Below, in pieces: positions 42,402-54,678 of a stretch of 64,000 bases of DNA. The position numbers were made by a program, and so were the translations under genes. The notes beneath the pieces are model-generated. The model did no database searches. It had not been told where the DNA came from and saw nothing but the letters and a program-made list of their open reading frames with translations. Source of the stretch: Nilaparvata lugens (Eukaryota; Arthropoda; Insecta; Hemiptera; Delphacidae); assembly GCF_014356525.2 (NCBI RefSeq), contig NC_052518.1, positions 28,584,655-28,648,654 of the forward strand, in the 5' to 3' direction. How positions within the stretch are numbered: position 1 is the first letter of the stretch; every line of letters begins with the position of its first letter.

Positions 42402-43017
42402 GTGAGTAAGGCGTTACTTGATCATTGGTCTTAGAGATGAACAATAATTATTATTCGGAAATATCTAGAATCCATTAAACGAGTCTCATCCTCAAACAAG
42501 AACATTCAAACTTGTTTCACTTGCCTGCCAATTTGAAACTGTCAGATTATATTACTCGTATGCCCAGTTTCTAGGCCATTTATTAAATCTAATGGACCAT
42601 TGAATCTTGGACACCACTTATTAAATCTAACTCGACCATTAAACCTATAAATTGTTTTGTCAGTGATTATGTTTAAGAGGGTGTATGATTTTAAATTGAG
42701 TTGGTAATTGACTAAGAACTCAATTTCAAATCAAACATCTCTCAACTTATGATGCAAAATTCCCTGTAATTGAAGATCAGAAACATTTATTCCCAGGGAG
42801 TTGATTCCCAAAATTCATAAATGTCCGAGAGTTTATGACTATTTTGTATGATAACTAAGAAAACGCCTTTTTTAACTAAACTTATTGATAATCATATAAA
42901 CAAGTTATATTGAAATGATTAGAATAAATAATTATTTATAATAATGAATAAATAAATAATTATTTATCACTTCTTGATGAGTGTGAGGAAGAATAAGCAT
43001 TCAGTTTCTAATAATTT

Positions 43018-43406
43018 AAGGCTCCGCGCCACGCTTTTGGAAACTTATTATTGGTTCCATTTCGAAGGTATTTTGATTTGAATTCTATCATAGATCATAT
43101 TATTTCCAAGGAAAAAATATTTTTATCATTTTTTTCGTTTTGATATTAGGCGCTTTAAAAGCGCATAACTTTCAAATATTGGGAAAGATCTATCCTCAAA
43201 GTTGAATTTATTTGCTATCATTTATGATGTAATGGATCTGCCCCAAGATTTGAACTTTTGGCGCTTTCAAAGCGCCCAATAAAAGTAAAAATGATAAAAG
43301 TTTTTTTCTTAAAATTAGTCAAATCTAAATAAATTGATAGTATACAATTCGTAATACTTTGATAATTTGCCAGTAAAAAGAATCAAAAAGCGTGGTGCAC
43401 ATCCTT
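43018..43406. mobile_element. MITE with AAGG(A/C)T...CACGCTTTT ends
   Basis: Left end AAGGCTCCGCGCCACGCTTT and right end (complement) AAGGATGTGCACCACGCTTT match in most positions over about 22 bases. The interior has paired GGCGCTTT and AAAGCGCC boxes. No ORF. A related half-copy starts at 57153. Confidence 0.75.
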
Positions 43407-43434
43407 GATTATTGTATACTGTACCACTATTATG

Positions 43435-43472
<38 letters not shown>

Positions 43473-43955
43473 TAATAATAAACTTTCTGTCCATAAAGTG
43501 ACCATGCAGGGCATGCTCACAAGAGACAAGTCAGGAGAAAACATAAAAGCCAAAAAAGGCAAAACCAGCAGCGGACATCACAGCGCCAAAAAAAGTCAAA
43601 AATATCTACTCACCAGTGCACTGTCACATTCAAAGAATTCTTTAAGTGAGTAGAAAGGATTCTCCTGCAGGAAGTGCTTCAACCTTCGCTTTAGGGCAGC
43701 CACAGGTAGACTCCTCACTGAAATGGGCAGCTTATTTATAATCTTTCCCGGCAGGTAGACCACACTGGACTGCGTCCTCCCCAACCTGCAGTATGGGAGA
43801 TCCAGCCGTAATCTGTTACGAGTGCCGTACTCATGGGAGTCTCCCCTGACAGGCTGGACCTCCAGGTCACCAAATGCATTCACAGCAGATCTGAAAATAT
43901 AAAGGCCATAAACAGTTAGAAGACCCTCTTGTATAAACAGTGATGCTACTTCCAT
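43435..43955 (-). mobile_element. Non-LTR retrotransposon 3' end with (ATT)n tail
   Basis: 119 codons on the minus strand (43955-43596) form the C-terminal tail of a Jockey/CR1-type ORF2: E-Y-G-T-R-N-R near the middle, then N-K-L-P and L-K-H-F-L-Q-E-N-P-F-Y-S. A 3' untranslated stretch and an (ATT)n tail (43435-43480) follow. It is a 5'-truncated insertion. Confidence 0.85.
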
Positions 43956-44025
43956 TTTATGTCTAGTAAATTAAATCTGTTATATACTCATATTCCTATC
44001 AGTCAAGTAAGCTTAGTCAACAGAA

Positions 44026-44102
44026 TATTGGGTTTATTTCGTCTTGAATTGCTCAAGAAGTTGAATTTTGGGTTTACTTCGTCTTGTATTGCTCAAGAAA
44101 TT
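44026..44102. repeat. Tandem duplication of ~44 bp
   Basis: Two units with TTTGGGTTTACTTCGTCTTG and TTGCTCAAGAA. The rest of 43960-45180 shows nothing I can identify. Confidence 0.8.
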
Positions 44103-45186
44103 TAATAATGATAAATCATCTATTATTTTGCAAAGAAGCTCACAATAATTTAAACCCAAAAATAAAATAATAAAGAACATACTAGAATGTTCGCTTCTTC
44201 AAAATTTCATTAGTATGTGAATATTTCATTTTTTGTGATAATAATGTGTAATATTCTTTCTACGAAGGCTTGGTTTTGAAGCATCTAAATTTGAAAATAT
44301 TTTAGGGCTGAAAATTTTGTGAAGTGAAGAACTACAAGACTTGACATATTTCGGACTATGTGTAACTTTATCTAAATTTGGGAGAGGAACAGCACAGGGT
44401 TACCTTATTTTTCCTCTCCCTATCATTTTCATGATATACTTATTATGATAAAGAATAAAGAAGGGGACGCTTTGCTTTAATTGAATCAGTAAAATCGATA
44501 GTATATTTAATTAATACTATCTAACTAACCCAACTAAATTCATCGATATAGGTGATCACTGGTTCACTCAACGTAAAGTCTAGCCAAATTATATAAAAAA
44601 TTGATGTAATTTGTGAGCTATTTACACTGCTTTTTCGAATGGATGATTTATTGATTATGATTGTCAAATGTGATTGAAATTGATAAATAATATAAACTAT
44701 TTTAATGCAATTTATTCCCATGGTTTCTTGGGCAGAGAAATATTACTCAATCATAAGTTTCTTCCCAATGGGAATATTCCCGAGTTACATTACTACCCAC
44801 AAAAATCAGCACTGACTACCCTGGAAATCTCCCCGTCTACTCACTACACCATGTTCCTACCTCACTTTGTTCAAGCAAATCAGTCTTAGCGCAAAACGCC
44901 TATAATATAGTCCAATACAAACAGAAGAGATGTAGCACCAAGTCCATTCTGTTTCCATTGGACCATATTTCTATATTTCTAGAGGTGTGAGAATCCTCTA
45001 CGCCACTTTGGTGTGAATTGGGTCTTATGCTTAGTGAACTGTAAGTAGAAGTATATTACAACATATTTATTCTACCACTCCTACCTATCGCTACAACTTG
45101 AACATTCAAAATGTTATTTTCAAATTTCATCAACTTATTTTTTATCATTCGATCAATCAATAATTCGTTTGTTTTTTCTCTTTCAG

Positions 45187-45212
45187 ACACCAAAACATAT
45201 TACACAGTGTAG
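45187..45212 (+). CDS. Candidate terminal coding exon piece
   Basis: Preceded by a very good acceptor, TTTTTTCTCTTTCAG|AC. In the phase set by the exon at 42401 it encodes eight residues ending Y-Y-T-V and a TAG. No other support; the link between the two exons is an inference. Confidence 0.25.
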
Positions 45213-45334
45213 ATGGACGGATAGAAAGCGTGAACATCAAAAGCCATCGTGTGTTACTCAGTTTCCATTCTGCATCTAACAATAGGAACCAAGCATCCAA
45301 AATCATAACTTTATTATTATATAGTCCAGACAAT

Positions 45335-46180
45335 GAATGCTCAAAAGAGGGTATAGAGAGAAAAGTTTGGAAGACTATATTTGACCCCGCAATTTTGTTT
45401 TGGGTATTAAGGAGGTAAAAATATCCCCTCCCTTCCCCTTGTGATAAGGGGGTGGGGTGGTTCAAAGGTACCAGTTTTTGGTTTCTCGCATATAACTCGA
45501 AAACTATGTATCTTACGGACATAACTGTTACATACAAAAGTATTATATAATTCGTTTTCAGGATGGACACGTTAAGCCGTCGGTCCCGGCTGCCTAAAAA
45601 GCAGTCGTTAGGTCATGTCAGAGGCCCTGAAATTGATCAGCGACCTGAAAACTCTGACACCAGACCTGAGCCAGCCAGGTCACTCGAATATTATTATTAT
45701 TATATAATTTTTATAATTTCCTACAATATTCATCTCACAACTTTTCTAGTTTTCGAGATATCCGCTCTTAAATGTGTGACATTTTTGAAAAAAACACGTT
45801 CGCCTCCAATTTTTTTCTATTTCTACTCTTATAACTTTTTAAAAATTGATGGGAAAAATCAATGCAGATTATGAGCTCATAGAGCCTCTTTCAGGAATTA
45901 TAACTCTCCAACAATGCATCGTAAAAATCAATGCTTATCGTAGGTTTGTAGAGCATTAAATTCTCTTTGAAATGGTGCATTATTTCACTATTCAAAGTTT
46001 CTGTTTCATTGTTATAGCAACTTTAATGTAGGGGATGGAATTTCCAATGCTGCAACAATTATTCATTTGGCAATTAAATTTGAAGCGGGTGTCTGTGACA
46101 CAATTTTTGACGTAGCAGCTTAATTTTGACTAGTTAGAAGATTAACATAGCAAAAGTGCACATCTTTATCCCCTCTGTTG
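45335..46180 (+). repeat. Dispersed repeat R1, longest copy, carrying a SINE
   Basis: Shares the TTTCTCGCATATAACTCGAA, GAGATATCCGCTCTT and AACTTTTTAAAAATTGATGG landmarks with the other copies. It extends beyond them to about 46180 (a TTTTTGAC...TTAG stretch also present in the copy at 51735-52230). Interrupted at 45553-45697. Confidence 0.8.
45553..45697 (+). mobile_element. SINE-like insertion with perfect 12-bp target duplication
   Basis: 145 bp beginning CGTTTTCAGGATGGACACG, containing GTCGGTCCCGGCTGC and GGTCATGTCAGAGG, and ending in (ATT)n. TATTATATAATT flanks both sides (45541-45552 and 45698-45709). No tRNA promoter boxes are obvious, so the origin of the head is unknown. Confidence 0.88.
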
Positions 46181-46654
46181 AAGGTTTGGAACCGCTGAGT
46201 TGACACTAGTTGCAATATTGAAAATGTTGCTACATTGCACTATCATTTTTGATCATTTGTTACATCACACAACTATTATATGAATACTTTGTATTGTTGT
46301 AACCAAATTGAATCAATTGACAATTCCTTTTTTACTGCTTATTCAAATTTACTATTTTGTTATTTTTGATTTTCATTAAACGTCTTTTTTCCTACTTAGT
46401 GCAGTCATCATAACTTTTAAGGCCATTTGTAAAGTGCCACTTATATCAATAAATGCAATCATTTGTTATTGTTACATTGTCTTACAATTTCTTGGCGTCT
46501 ACCTTGCTACCAGGTATTTAGTAGTTTTACTCATAAGTTTTATGTGAGTTTGGGTAAAGGTATTGATGAACAACATCAGCCTTCTATTAATTATATTTAT
46601 TATTTAACATACATTTCATTCAACTTAGTATACAGTCCACTTGAAGTCCCTCAT
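46181..46654. other. Unassigned DNA
   Basis: AT-rich, nothing recognised. Confidence 0.4.
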
Positions 46655-46850
46655 ACCAAACACATCAGATACATAGTTTTCGAGTTATATGTGAGAAACC
46701 AAAAAATTTTATCTTTAAAACACCCCCACCCCCTTAGCACAAGGGGTGGGGGGAGACTTTTGATATGTTTACCCCCTTACCACCCAAAACAGAACTGCGG
46801 GGCCAAAAATTGTCTTCCAAACTTTTCCCCTCTATAACCTTTCCTTGACT
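46655..46850 (-). repeat. Dispersed repeat R1, partial copy
   Basis: Matches 29560-29760: TTTTCGAGTTATATGTGAGA, a C-rich stretch, and CAAAAATTGTCTTCC. Confidence 0.85.
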
Positions 46851-47251
46851 GCACTGTATATCATCCAGTTAATTTTGATATCACATTAATTAAAAAGCTT
46901 CCCTCATAGTATAATTTTTCAATATTTTACCAATTTTATAATACACAAGAAATCAATATATTACCGAGGTTGTCAAAGATCTGAATTTTCAATGTGTTTT
47001 GATGTAAATTATTGCAAAAAACTAATATCATGGTTAGCTATGCATAAAGAGGCATGATAGCATGATGGTCATTCTTTACTGAATCGAAATAAGCTGTTAT
47101 AACTTTTTCTACTATTAATTTGGTTTTCAATAAACTAGTTATGATCAGATGCCTCATTACTAAATGCAAAATTCATGTCGGTTATGTAGCTTTTCTGCAA
47201 TAAACTAGAATTACTCAATAATTAAGTTGTTTAATTTGCTGTTAAAGTTAG

Positions 47252-47540
47252 GCCACATTCACACCAGAGTTGTCAACTAAGTTCTCAACAAATTGAGGCA
47301 GTTTCTGGAAATCTTTGTTTTAAACAAAAAGTTTCGTTTCCCAACCAATATGAGAAACACTGAAAAAGTTGTGAACAAAGTCTTCTACCTCTACAAGTCC
47401 ACGCAAACTATACAATCGCTATTAGACCAATTCTTTGGCAACAAGTTCTCTACTCTGTTGCTCTACAAAAGAACAGTAACTTTATAAAGAAAACTATTTG
47501 TGGACAAATTCTTTTGTTGACAACTTTGGTGTAAATGCAG
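47252..47540. mobile_element. MITE with ACACCARAGTTGTCAAC ends
   Basis: Left CACACCAGAGTTGTCAAC and right complement ACACCAAAGTTGTCAAC, about 290 bp apart. The interior is AT-rich with one open frame that looks like chance. Confidence 0.75.
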
Positions 47541-48197
47541 CAGCTTCAGCATTTATCCTTATCCATAAAATTATATTGTTGTACTTGAGTATACTCTTAA
47601 TTTTTAACTACCCTATGTCGCACCTGGCTATTCCATTGGCTGCGAGCGAAATAGTAACAACTATCAACAGTATATAGCTGGCTAGTAGAATTCCACTAGC
47701 TTCAAAAGTTTGAACATGTCAACAATTCATTCGGGCTACTGAGACAAATGCGCAGGTACCAAAAAATAAATTTGTAATGGAATCAGAAAAAGGTAGGTAC
47801 GGTAATGGAAAATTAAGTGTCACTGTTTTGATAGAAGCTATACAAGCATTGTTTTAATTGTCAGTTGTGACACAAGGCTTGCTATAATAATTCTAATCTG
47901 AAACAAATAATAGCTATAATACTTTGAAATCATTTCAAATAACAGTATTTTCCACAGAATAGGCAATGTCTTTATTTTTAGTCACTTTGGGTATGCCTAG
48001 GCCTGTATTTCTAATTTTATTTTTTGCAAAATCTCAAATTTATTTTTTATTCATTCATATACAATATATAATCTTCAATTCCATCATGATACATTACATT
48101 AATTCTAATAAGTTAGCATATCATTATTATATTAAATTGATGGTTAGCTGTCACAGGCGAATAGAAAGGCTATTATATCTATGAGCTCAGTCAGCAT
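47541..48197. other. Unassigned DNA
   Basis: No features supported. Confidence 0.4.
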
Positions 48198-48262
48198 ATA
48201 GCCACCTCTAATACATGTATTAGAGGTGGCTATGACCACTACCTCCGTTAACGGAGGTAGTG
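48198..48262. repeat. Two adjacent perfect palindromes (36 and 26 bp)
   Basis: 48198-48233 is a perfect palindrome centred on ACATGT. 48237-48262 is a perfect palindrome centred on GTTAAC. Only three bases separate them. Each could extrude as a cruciform or form a stem without loop in RNA. Confidence 0.97.
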
Positions 48263-49480
48263 CTATGACTCAGTACGGTAACCAATAACAAATAGTCTAT
48301 TGATGAATGAAGATTTTACAAAATAAGAATAGGCTACTTATGAAAGTTAATGGTAGGCCTACTATTACTTGATTTCTATATTCAGGCAATTATTATGAAA
48401 ATTCATTATTCGAATCATCATTAAACTATTTTTCTTGACGAATAAAATATGATTGATTATTTTAAACAAGTCACCAGGATCTTGGATTCAAATATGAATT
48501 ACAATACAATACTGTATATTAGGTATTTTCAATAAGAAATTTAGATCTCTCAACATTCATGGGAAGTTGAAGGACAGTGATGGTTTTTCTTCTTGAAGTA
48601 TACCATTGGACATTCAATAAATAAATATATCCATCAACAAGCTCTCAGACAAAACAACGTTTTTTTGTTGAACTTGAGTAGAGTTTCTAATTTAAGCTTC
48701 ACAAATTGTATTCAGTCTATTTCAAGGAAGTTCTCATTCTTCTACGTTAGGGCCAGATCATATTCAATTTATTACAAGAACAATATTAAGCATTTCTTTT
48801 ACCAATCGAAGAGCTTCCTGCTTTGCCGACTCTAAAAACGCTCAACTGGCCCTTGCATTGTTGATAAATAACCGGCAACATTAAACTTGTTCATACAGCC
48901 AAGCCATCTACTCTATATAGTAGATCTACAGTACTCGTATGCTACTAATTTATAAGCCTACGGTACGAATTACTAACAAGATTATCAGATATATTTACTA
49001 AAGTAAAATCCTCTATTCTTCATGTTTTCAATAAATATTGCTTATATTCTTTGTTGACCGCCAACACAAATCTCATTACGGGTACTGTAGTCTTTGATAA
49101 TTCGATCAAGAATTCCTCAAGTAGCCTGGACACATTTATGATGTTGGTTATTCTACTAAGATTCAGAGCTGAAATAAGCAAATATCCCCTTTCTATATTA
49201 TTTTCAATATTATTATAGATGGTAGCCTACCTACCTATATCATTTAATTTTCTTTAGTTCATGGTTAGAATACAGTAGGTATTTGAATTTGCCGGTTGAT
49301 AACTTGAATTTGAATATGCCGGTTAAGCCAACTTGATAATAGTGTTTCAAAAATGTCAAAATAAAGAAGAATAAAGTTAATCTAGCAATGAATCTTTTTT
49401 TTTAATCTGAATAGACTTATCAATGATTGATTTGAACAATTTTTCATTATAAAATATAAATTTATTTCATTTGAAATTAC
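48263..49480. other. Unassigned AT-rich DNA
   Basis: No gene or clear repeat. Two GCCGGTT motifs at 49290 and 49318 with flanking TTGAATTTG are the only short repeat seen. Confidence 0.4.
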
Positions 49481-49589
49481 AAAACAAATCAAGCTGGCCA
49501 TGTTGTCAGCATTCCAAGTTCAGCTTATCCTGGTAAACATTCCAAATTCACTTCTATGGTTAGGTAAATTGCAAAATATCTTGCAGCTG

Positions 49590-49720
49590 GCCGGAATTGG
49601 AAATATATGGAACTCCGAATATGTTGACAGGCGGAACTCCGAATATCGTGCAGGCCGGCGGAACTCAAAATATTTTGTCAGCTGGTGGAATTGAAAGTAT
49701 GTGGAATTGGAAATATATCA
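49590..49720. repeat. Degenerate GGAACTC-GAATAT tandem repeat
   Basis: Four or five units of about 32 bases built from GGAACTCCGAATAT and a CAGGC/CAGCTGG spacer. A weak relative occurs near 41230 (GGAATATCTGGAACTC). Confidence 0.7.
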
Positions 49721-49805
49721 AACTCACAGTATCAATCGTTATTAGCGAGACTGTGTAAATGTGTGATGAAACAAATTTATCGCAAAACAAATATGAAGGG
49801 TTCTA

Positions 49806-50018
49806 TAGTGAGGTCTACGTTATAATGACTATTAGATCAACTTTGGTTTTGCTATCCTTGTCTATCATTCGACAAAGCCGGTGGTATTATCCTTTTCTAG
49901 GTCAACAACAATGCCAATTATGTTTATGACAGTGTAGAAATATAATTAATTAATGCAGAGAATCGGCATCGCTATTCTTCTATCTTTATCCACTGCCATT
50001 ATAACGTGGACCTCACTA
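49806..50018. mobile_element. Complete MITE, TA target (mariner type)
   Basis: Ends TAGTGAGGTCTACGTTATAA and complement TAGTGAGGTCCACGTTATAA, flanked by TA on each side (49804-49805, 50019-50020). 213 bp, no coding capacity. Fragments of the same family are at 35831 and 60685-61100. Confidence 0.85.
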
Positions 50019-50020
50019 TA

Positions 50021-51734
50021 TATAGTTAACCTAGAATAAATTCATCAACAGTCGTCAGTCTTGTTTGAAACAGATAACAGAGTTTTGAAAACTTGCATAA
50101 TAATTATGTACATGACTATTATTTTATAAACCACTATAATTTTAATTCGTGTTTTTACTGTTGGTTATGGTATTAATTATTATAAAATGAAGTAGCAATA
50201 ATGTAGCATACCTAATAAAAAAATCTTTATTATAACAAGAAAGAAACTGACTTATATGTTGGTAAGTATTTCATTATTTAGGATTTGAATTTTCCTATTG
50301 AAATATTATGTTGCTATTTATCCATGATAACAATTAATGTTTATTTTTCAAGGTTGTTGGTCATTAACTTAGTTACATAGGTAGCCTACAGTATTTCCTA
50401 ATACATTTAGAGTTAAACAATAAGCAAGTTTCACTGTGAATCAATGAGATTGGTTGATCAACATTGTTTCATTGTTTATCACTTTATTTTATAATCATGG
50501 GTATCACATAAAGTAATACAATAAGAAAGACAACTTTATATTTTCAATGTTTTTAATTAAAAACATCAAACTTAAAACTAGAGTAGCATACCATATTTTA
50601 TTGATTTAACTTATTTTGGCTATTTAGTTTTATTCTGATGATAATTCACTTAGCCTATATTTATTTAATTTATGCTAGGCCTAATTGGAAACTATTTTTC
50701 ACATAACAATAGCAATTGCTTTCCTGCGTATCATCATTAATTACTACTGCCTATATCGTACCTATATTTTGAGTTTTCTGTGGAGAACGGATGGCTCAAG
50801 TTAATAAAGCTAATGAAATATCAAAAACCTACCAAGTAAGTTCTCTTTAATATCAAACTATTAAAACTAGATGTAAGTTACTTAAGTTTTGTGAAATGGT
50901 TTATTTACTTCTTTATGATTTAACTTCTTCAGCCCTTGTCAGTAATGCCAGGTCTTCGGGAACATTAAAAACTAGAAACTTTATAAAAGCTATAAAATAT
51001 AAGTTGATGTGTTCCAATAATCTAATGAAATTAATTAACATTTGCAATAAGTAAACGTAGGTAGGCTACTGAGGCACCCATACTTGATTTGCTATGTTTT
51101 CATATAGAAAATAAAGTTTTCCTGTACGGTAGCTGTTTTCCTATTATCACAGATAGCTTAGCCCCTTATCCTGTCTCGCTTTCTGTGTTTTATTGGGTGC
51201 ACTACAAGCTTTTTTGTGAATCTATAGCAATGATTATTTTATTTGATATTTTTCCTATTAACTTATCATTAAGTTAATACAATAATAAAAAAGAACTCTA
51301 CATAACCTCATTTATTATAACTCTACTTATATTGTATCATTTTTCATCACCTAGGCTTAAGATACTTCTAGAAAGTCGCCTTTGTAAAATACCGGACCGG
51401 GGTGACTTTGACCCACGTCGCGGAAAAAGATTCAAATCATTTATCTCTGATATCTGTTATCCAAAATCGATGTTTAACATTTATATCCGTAGCCTTGATC
51501 ATTATCTAGGTTTTACAATCAATATCTTCTCGAATCTCGATATATTACTTGAATTATCGACATAAAATCTAGCTTCTTGCTTCTTCTTGTGATTTTGTTG
51601 TCTGAAAACTTCGTAGCCATTTAGAAAACTCATTTCTAAAAGACTTATTTTAATTGTTATACATAGTGATCATTTAGAAAGTCATTTTAGGTTAAAATTA
51701 TGGTGACTTTGTCCCAGTATAAAAATTGTGGTTT
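50021..51734. other. Unassigned AT-rich DNA
   Basis: No gene supported. The open frame at 51332-51565 contains a short GC-rich piece (CCGGACCGGGGTGACTTTGA) of unknown nature. Confidence 0.4.
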
Positions 51735-52230
51735 CCATTTACCATTTTTTGGTTTCTCGCATAAAACTCAAAAATATGTATCTTAAGGACTTACCTTAAT
51801 TATCATATAACAAATTAAAGCTTACATGATCTCCTACAATATTCATTCTACAACTTTTTTTTATCTCCTCTAGTTTTCGAGATATCCGCTCTTGAAGGTG
51901 TGACATTAAAAAAAAACATTTGCCACCAATTTTTTTCTATTTCTGCTTTCATAACTTTTTAAAAATCGATGGGAAAAATCCATGTTGATTATGAGCTTAT
52001 AGAGCATTAAATTCTCCTCAATTTGATGTATAATTTCACACTTTTACAAATCTCTCAACACCTTTTGCAGCAGCTTTAGTGTTGAGTGTGAAATATCCAT
52101 TTTTGCAACAATAGACCAATTGACAAAGGAATTTGGAGGGAATGTTTTAAACAACATTTTTGACTTATCAGTTAGGAGGAGAACATATCAAAAGTCCCCA
52201 TTTTATGATGCATTATTGGAAAGTTATCAG
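51735..52230 (+). repeat. Dispersed repeat R1, copy 4
   Basis: Carries TTTTTGGTTTCTCGCATAAA, GAGATATCCGCTCTTGAAGG and AACTTTTTAAAAATCGATGG as in the other copies, and matches the distal part of the copy at 45335-46180. A short extra piece of the core is repeated at 52280. Confidence 0.82.
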
Positions 52231-52376
52231 CCCTGAAAGAGCAGAACATTGGATAAAAACCTGTTACTTTAACAATTACACACCTTCAAGAGCAAATATC
52301 TGGGGAACTGTTGGGAATATCACAAAATTTTACTAAACAAAAAGTGTAGAGAATGTATCAAGCTTCATTTTTGAAG

Positions 52377-53020
52377 TTAGTTATGTCGGCTGAATGCATT
52401 GTTTTCAAGATATGAGCGTGGAAGCAAAACGCTGAAAAATGCAACTTTTAAACCTTTTTTAGGTGGTTTGGTTTGAATCATCATGACTGGCTTTCTGATG
52501 AACCTATGCGACGCCATTAAGGAATGGCTTACTACTGTATGGTCGACTGGATCTGTACTTCTTGTATTTACTGATCTGGAGACGTGAAAATATGGTTCAT
52601 CTGTAGACCACTGAATAGTATCGTGTTGCACAGAGGTTAAGAGTGCGTTGCAAGCATCTGTATGCTTTAACCAGTCGTCTGAAACAACCATAATCTTTTA
52701 GGGGTGTAAATGGAGATCGAAGTGTAAAATTCGCCTTGCTTTTCTGGACGATATTCCAAGTGGAGCTGGATGTTTCCGCACAGAGCGCGATAGGGATTGT
52801 TCAATGGACGCCCTCACTGCCGCGATATTTTCAGGTACCCCACCTTTTTTAGGTTGCCCAGCTTGTTTTCTAGGAAGTGCAGATCCTTTCGACCATACAG
52901 TAGTAAGCCATTTCCTAATGGTTCTAGCATCAGGAACCAAAGACCTTAAAGAGATAAGGTCTGCATCTTTAAGGTCTTTGTCAGGAACTGTCATGAAGAT
53001 TCAAACCAAACCGCCTACAA
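52377..53020 (-). pseudogene. DDE transposase relic with foldback arms
   Basis: Minus strand 52994-52698 encodes a helix-turn-helix region (R-T-I-R-K-W, A-G-Q-P-K-K, R-S-V-R-K-H and R-R-I-L-H-F-D-L-H-L-H-P). The next frame, 52691-52570, gives T-D-A-C-N-A-L-L and T-D-E-P-Y-F-H-V-S, the DDE-domain start of a hemipteran mariner-like family with a DUF4817-type N-terminus. Segment 52455-52560 is an inverted, shortened copy of 52872-53020, so the relic can fold back on itself. A 14-bp perfect hairpin lies at 52938-52980. Not functional. Confidence 0.7.
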
Positions 53021-53129
53021 AAAGCATCTGCGTCGCTACCACATTGTCATTGTTTTTAAAGAACGTTCCAACAATAAAGCCTCCATGCTCACCTTACCAC
53101 TGCATGATGAACATGAATACTTAAAATGA

Positions 53130-54470
53130 CATAGTTTCCGCCATATAACACCACCACTCTTATTCCACTATTCACCTGCGCACTCTTCACTGATTTGAAA
53201 GTAGGGAGTCCATTCTGACCAAACTTTTAGGCTTATCAAAACAGGGAATATGTCGGCCATGATAGCTAAGACAACTAAGGCTGCACTCTTTATTCAGCTA
53301 GTGCTCTATACGATACGTGCAAAATGGATGCAACCCTTAGAAATAAAAATCAATATAAATTTCATGTGGATTGAGAGTAGATTAATCTCTAGTATGATGC
53401 ATTCAATCTTTTTAATTATTATTTCTTCTACTTAACTCGTTCTTCTACTAATACGTTTTTCTTTTTAAAAATAAAAATGCCATTTATGTCTGCCTGTCAC
53501 CACATAGAAAGCTTTCCGAAAGATACAATTCCTTGGTAAGTAGTTCCTCACTTTACTTGATTATTGGTTTATATAGTGTCCCAAAAAGGATGTTAGGTTT
53601 TAGAATTACTGTGAAGGTAGTGATTTCAATGTTTTAATGTTTCTACACATCCAAGTCTCTATTGTTCAATTAGATTGTCCTATTGTCCAAATTAGTCTCA
53701 CGTTTATTGTCCAATTGAGGATACATCATAATTAAGAGATATATTAGGGTGAAGAGTTCTGACTGAGGCCTATAGCTGAATTATGCCACCTGATTGAACG
53801 TCTGGCACTTTGAAGCACTGATATGTTAAAAGTCTGAAGTCACTATGTTAAACGTACATACTGCATCAGAATAAGTGCTTGACTTTCAATTCAGTGGTTT
53901 TATTCAGCTTAAGACCTTGGTTACAGCTTTTTTCAATAAAACCTCTCAAATTACCTACTTAAATAAGATGTTCTCTTGAATTGGATAATTTGACATACTC
54001 GGAAATGTAAAAATATCAATGTTGTTACAATTGAACTGTTTAAATTAATTTGCATTTTATATTATTTGTAAAAATATATTGGAATTTACAGTTTCAAGAA
54101 GTTTTATCGATCATCTGCATTTCTTCACGTGAATAACAAACGAAGACACGCTACACTACTGCAAATAAGTATTTTACAGATATCAAAGAGACCGGTGAAA
54201 AGAATGAAGTTTTTGATCCTTGAGGTGTCCTTATGCGTGTCTCTCCTCTAGGAAATACTGGAATGAAGTGCATCTAACGGGTGATTATCATAGAACATAG
54301 TCTCATGAACTTATATCAATGTGATGACAATTTAGTCGGTGTGCTACATACTATTAACTCGCCTCCTACAGGAGAAAATGCATAATTTACTTTTCCAAAT
54401 AAAGCATAATTACAATACTAAATTACACTATAATCTGATTTCTGATTTTGTCCATTATTTTGATTCCAGG
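53130..54470. other. Unassigned DNA with a possible small exon
   Basis: No gene can be supported. A consensus donor G|GTAAGTAG at about 53535 ends a 20-codon open stretch from an ATG at 53477. Without a partner this is weak. Confidence 0.25.
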
Positions 54471-54472
54471 TG

Positions 54473-54678
54473 AACCTATTGTACTGCATCATAAAAGCGG
54501 AAGAAGGAGGTGAAATCAACTTGCCGACTGTTTAGCTGTGGTAAAAGCTATCAAATCCATGAATCCAGGAACCTATTCAATTCTCAAGAACATTTCTGTC
54601 ATAATGTGGTCGGACCCGTTCACCAAGGAAGTTCGCAGTAATCAAAGCATTCATTTTACTCCTATTATCAAGTAATTG
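54473..54678 (+). pseudogene. Candidate (pseudo)exon
   Basis: An acceptor TTTTGATTCCAG|GT precedes a frame that reads 13 codons, meets a TGA, and then stays open for about 50 codons (A-D-C-L-A-V-V-K, M-W-S-D-P-F) to a TAA. If real, the TGA marks a pseudogene or an assembly error. Protein not recognised. Confidence 0.25.

Noticed and set aside
45157..45570. 137-codon minus-strand ORF
   Set aside because: Lies across the R1 repeat and the SINE edge; no domain, and other R1 copies do not keep the frame.
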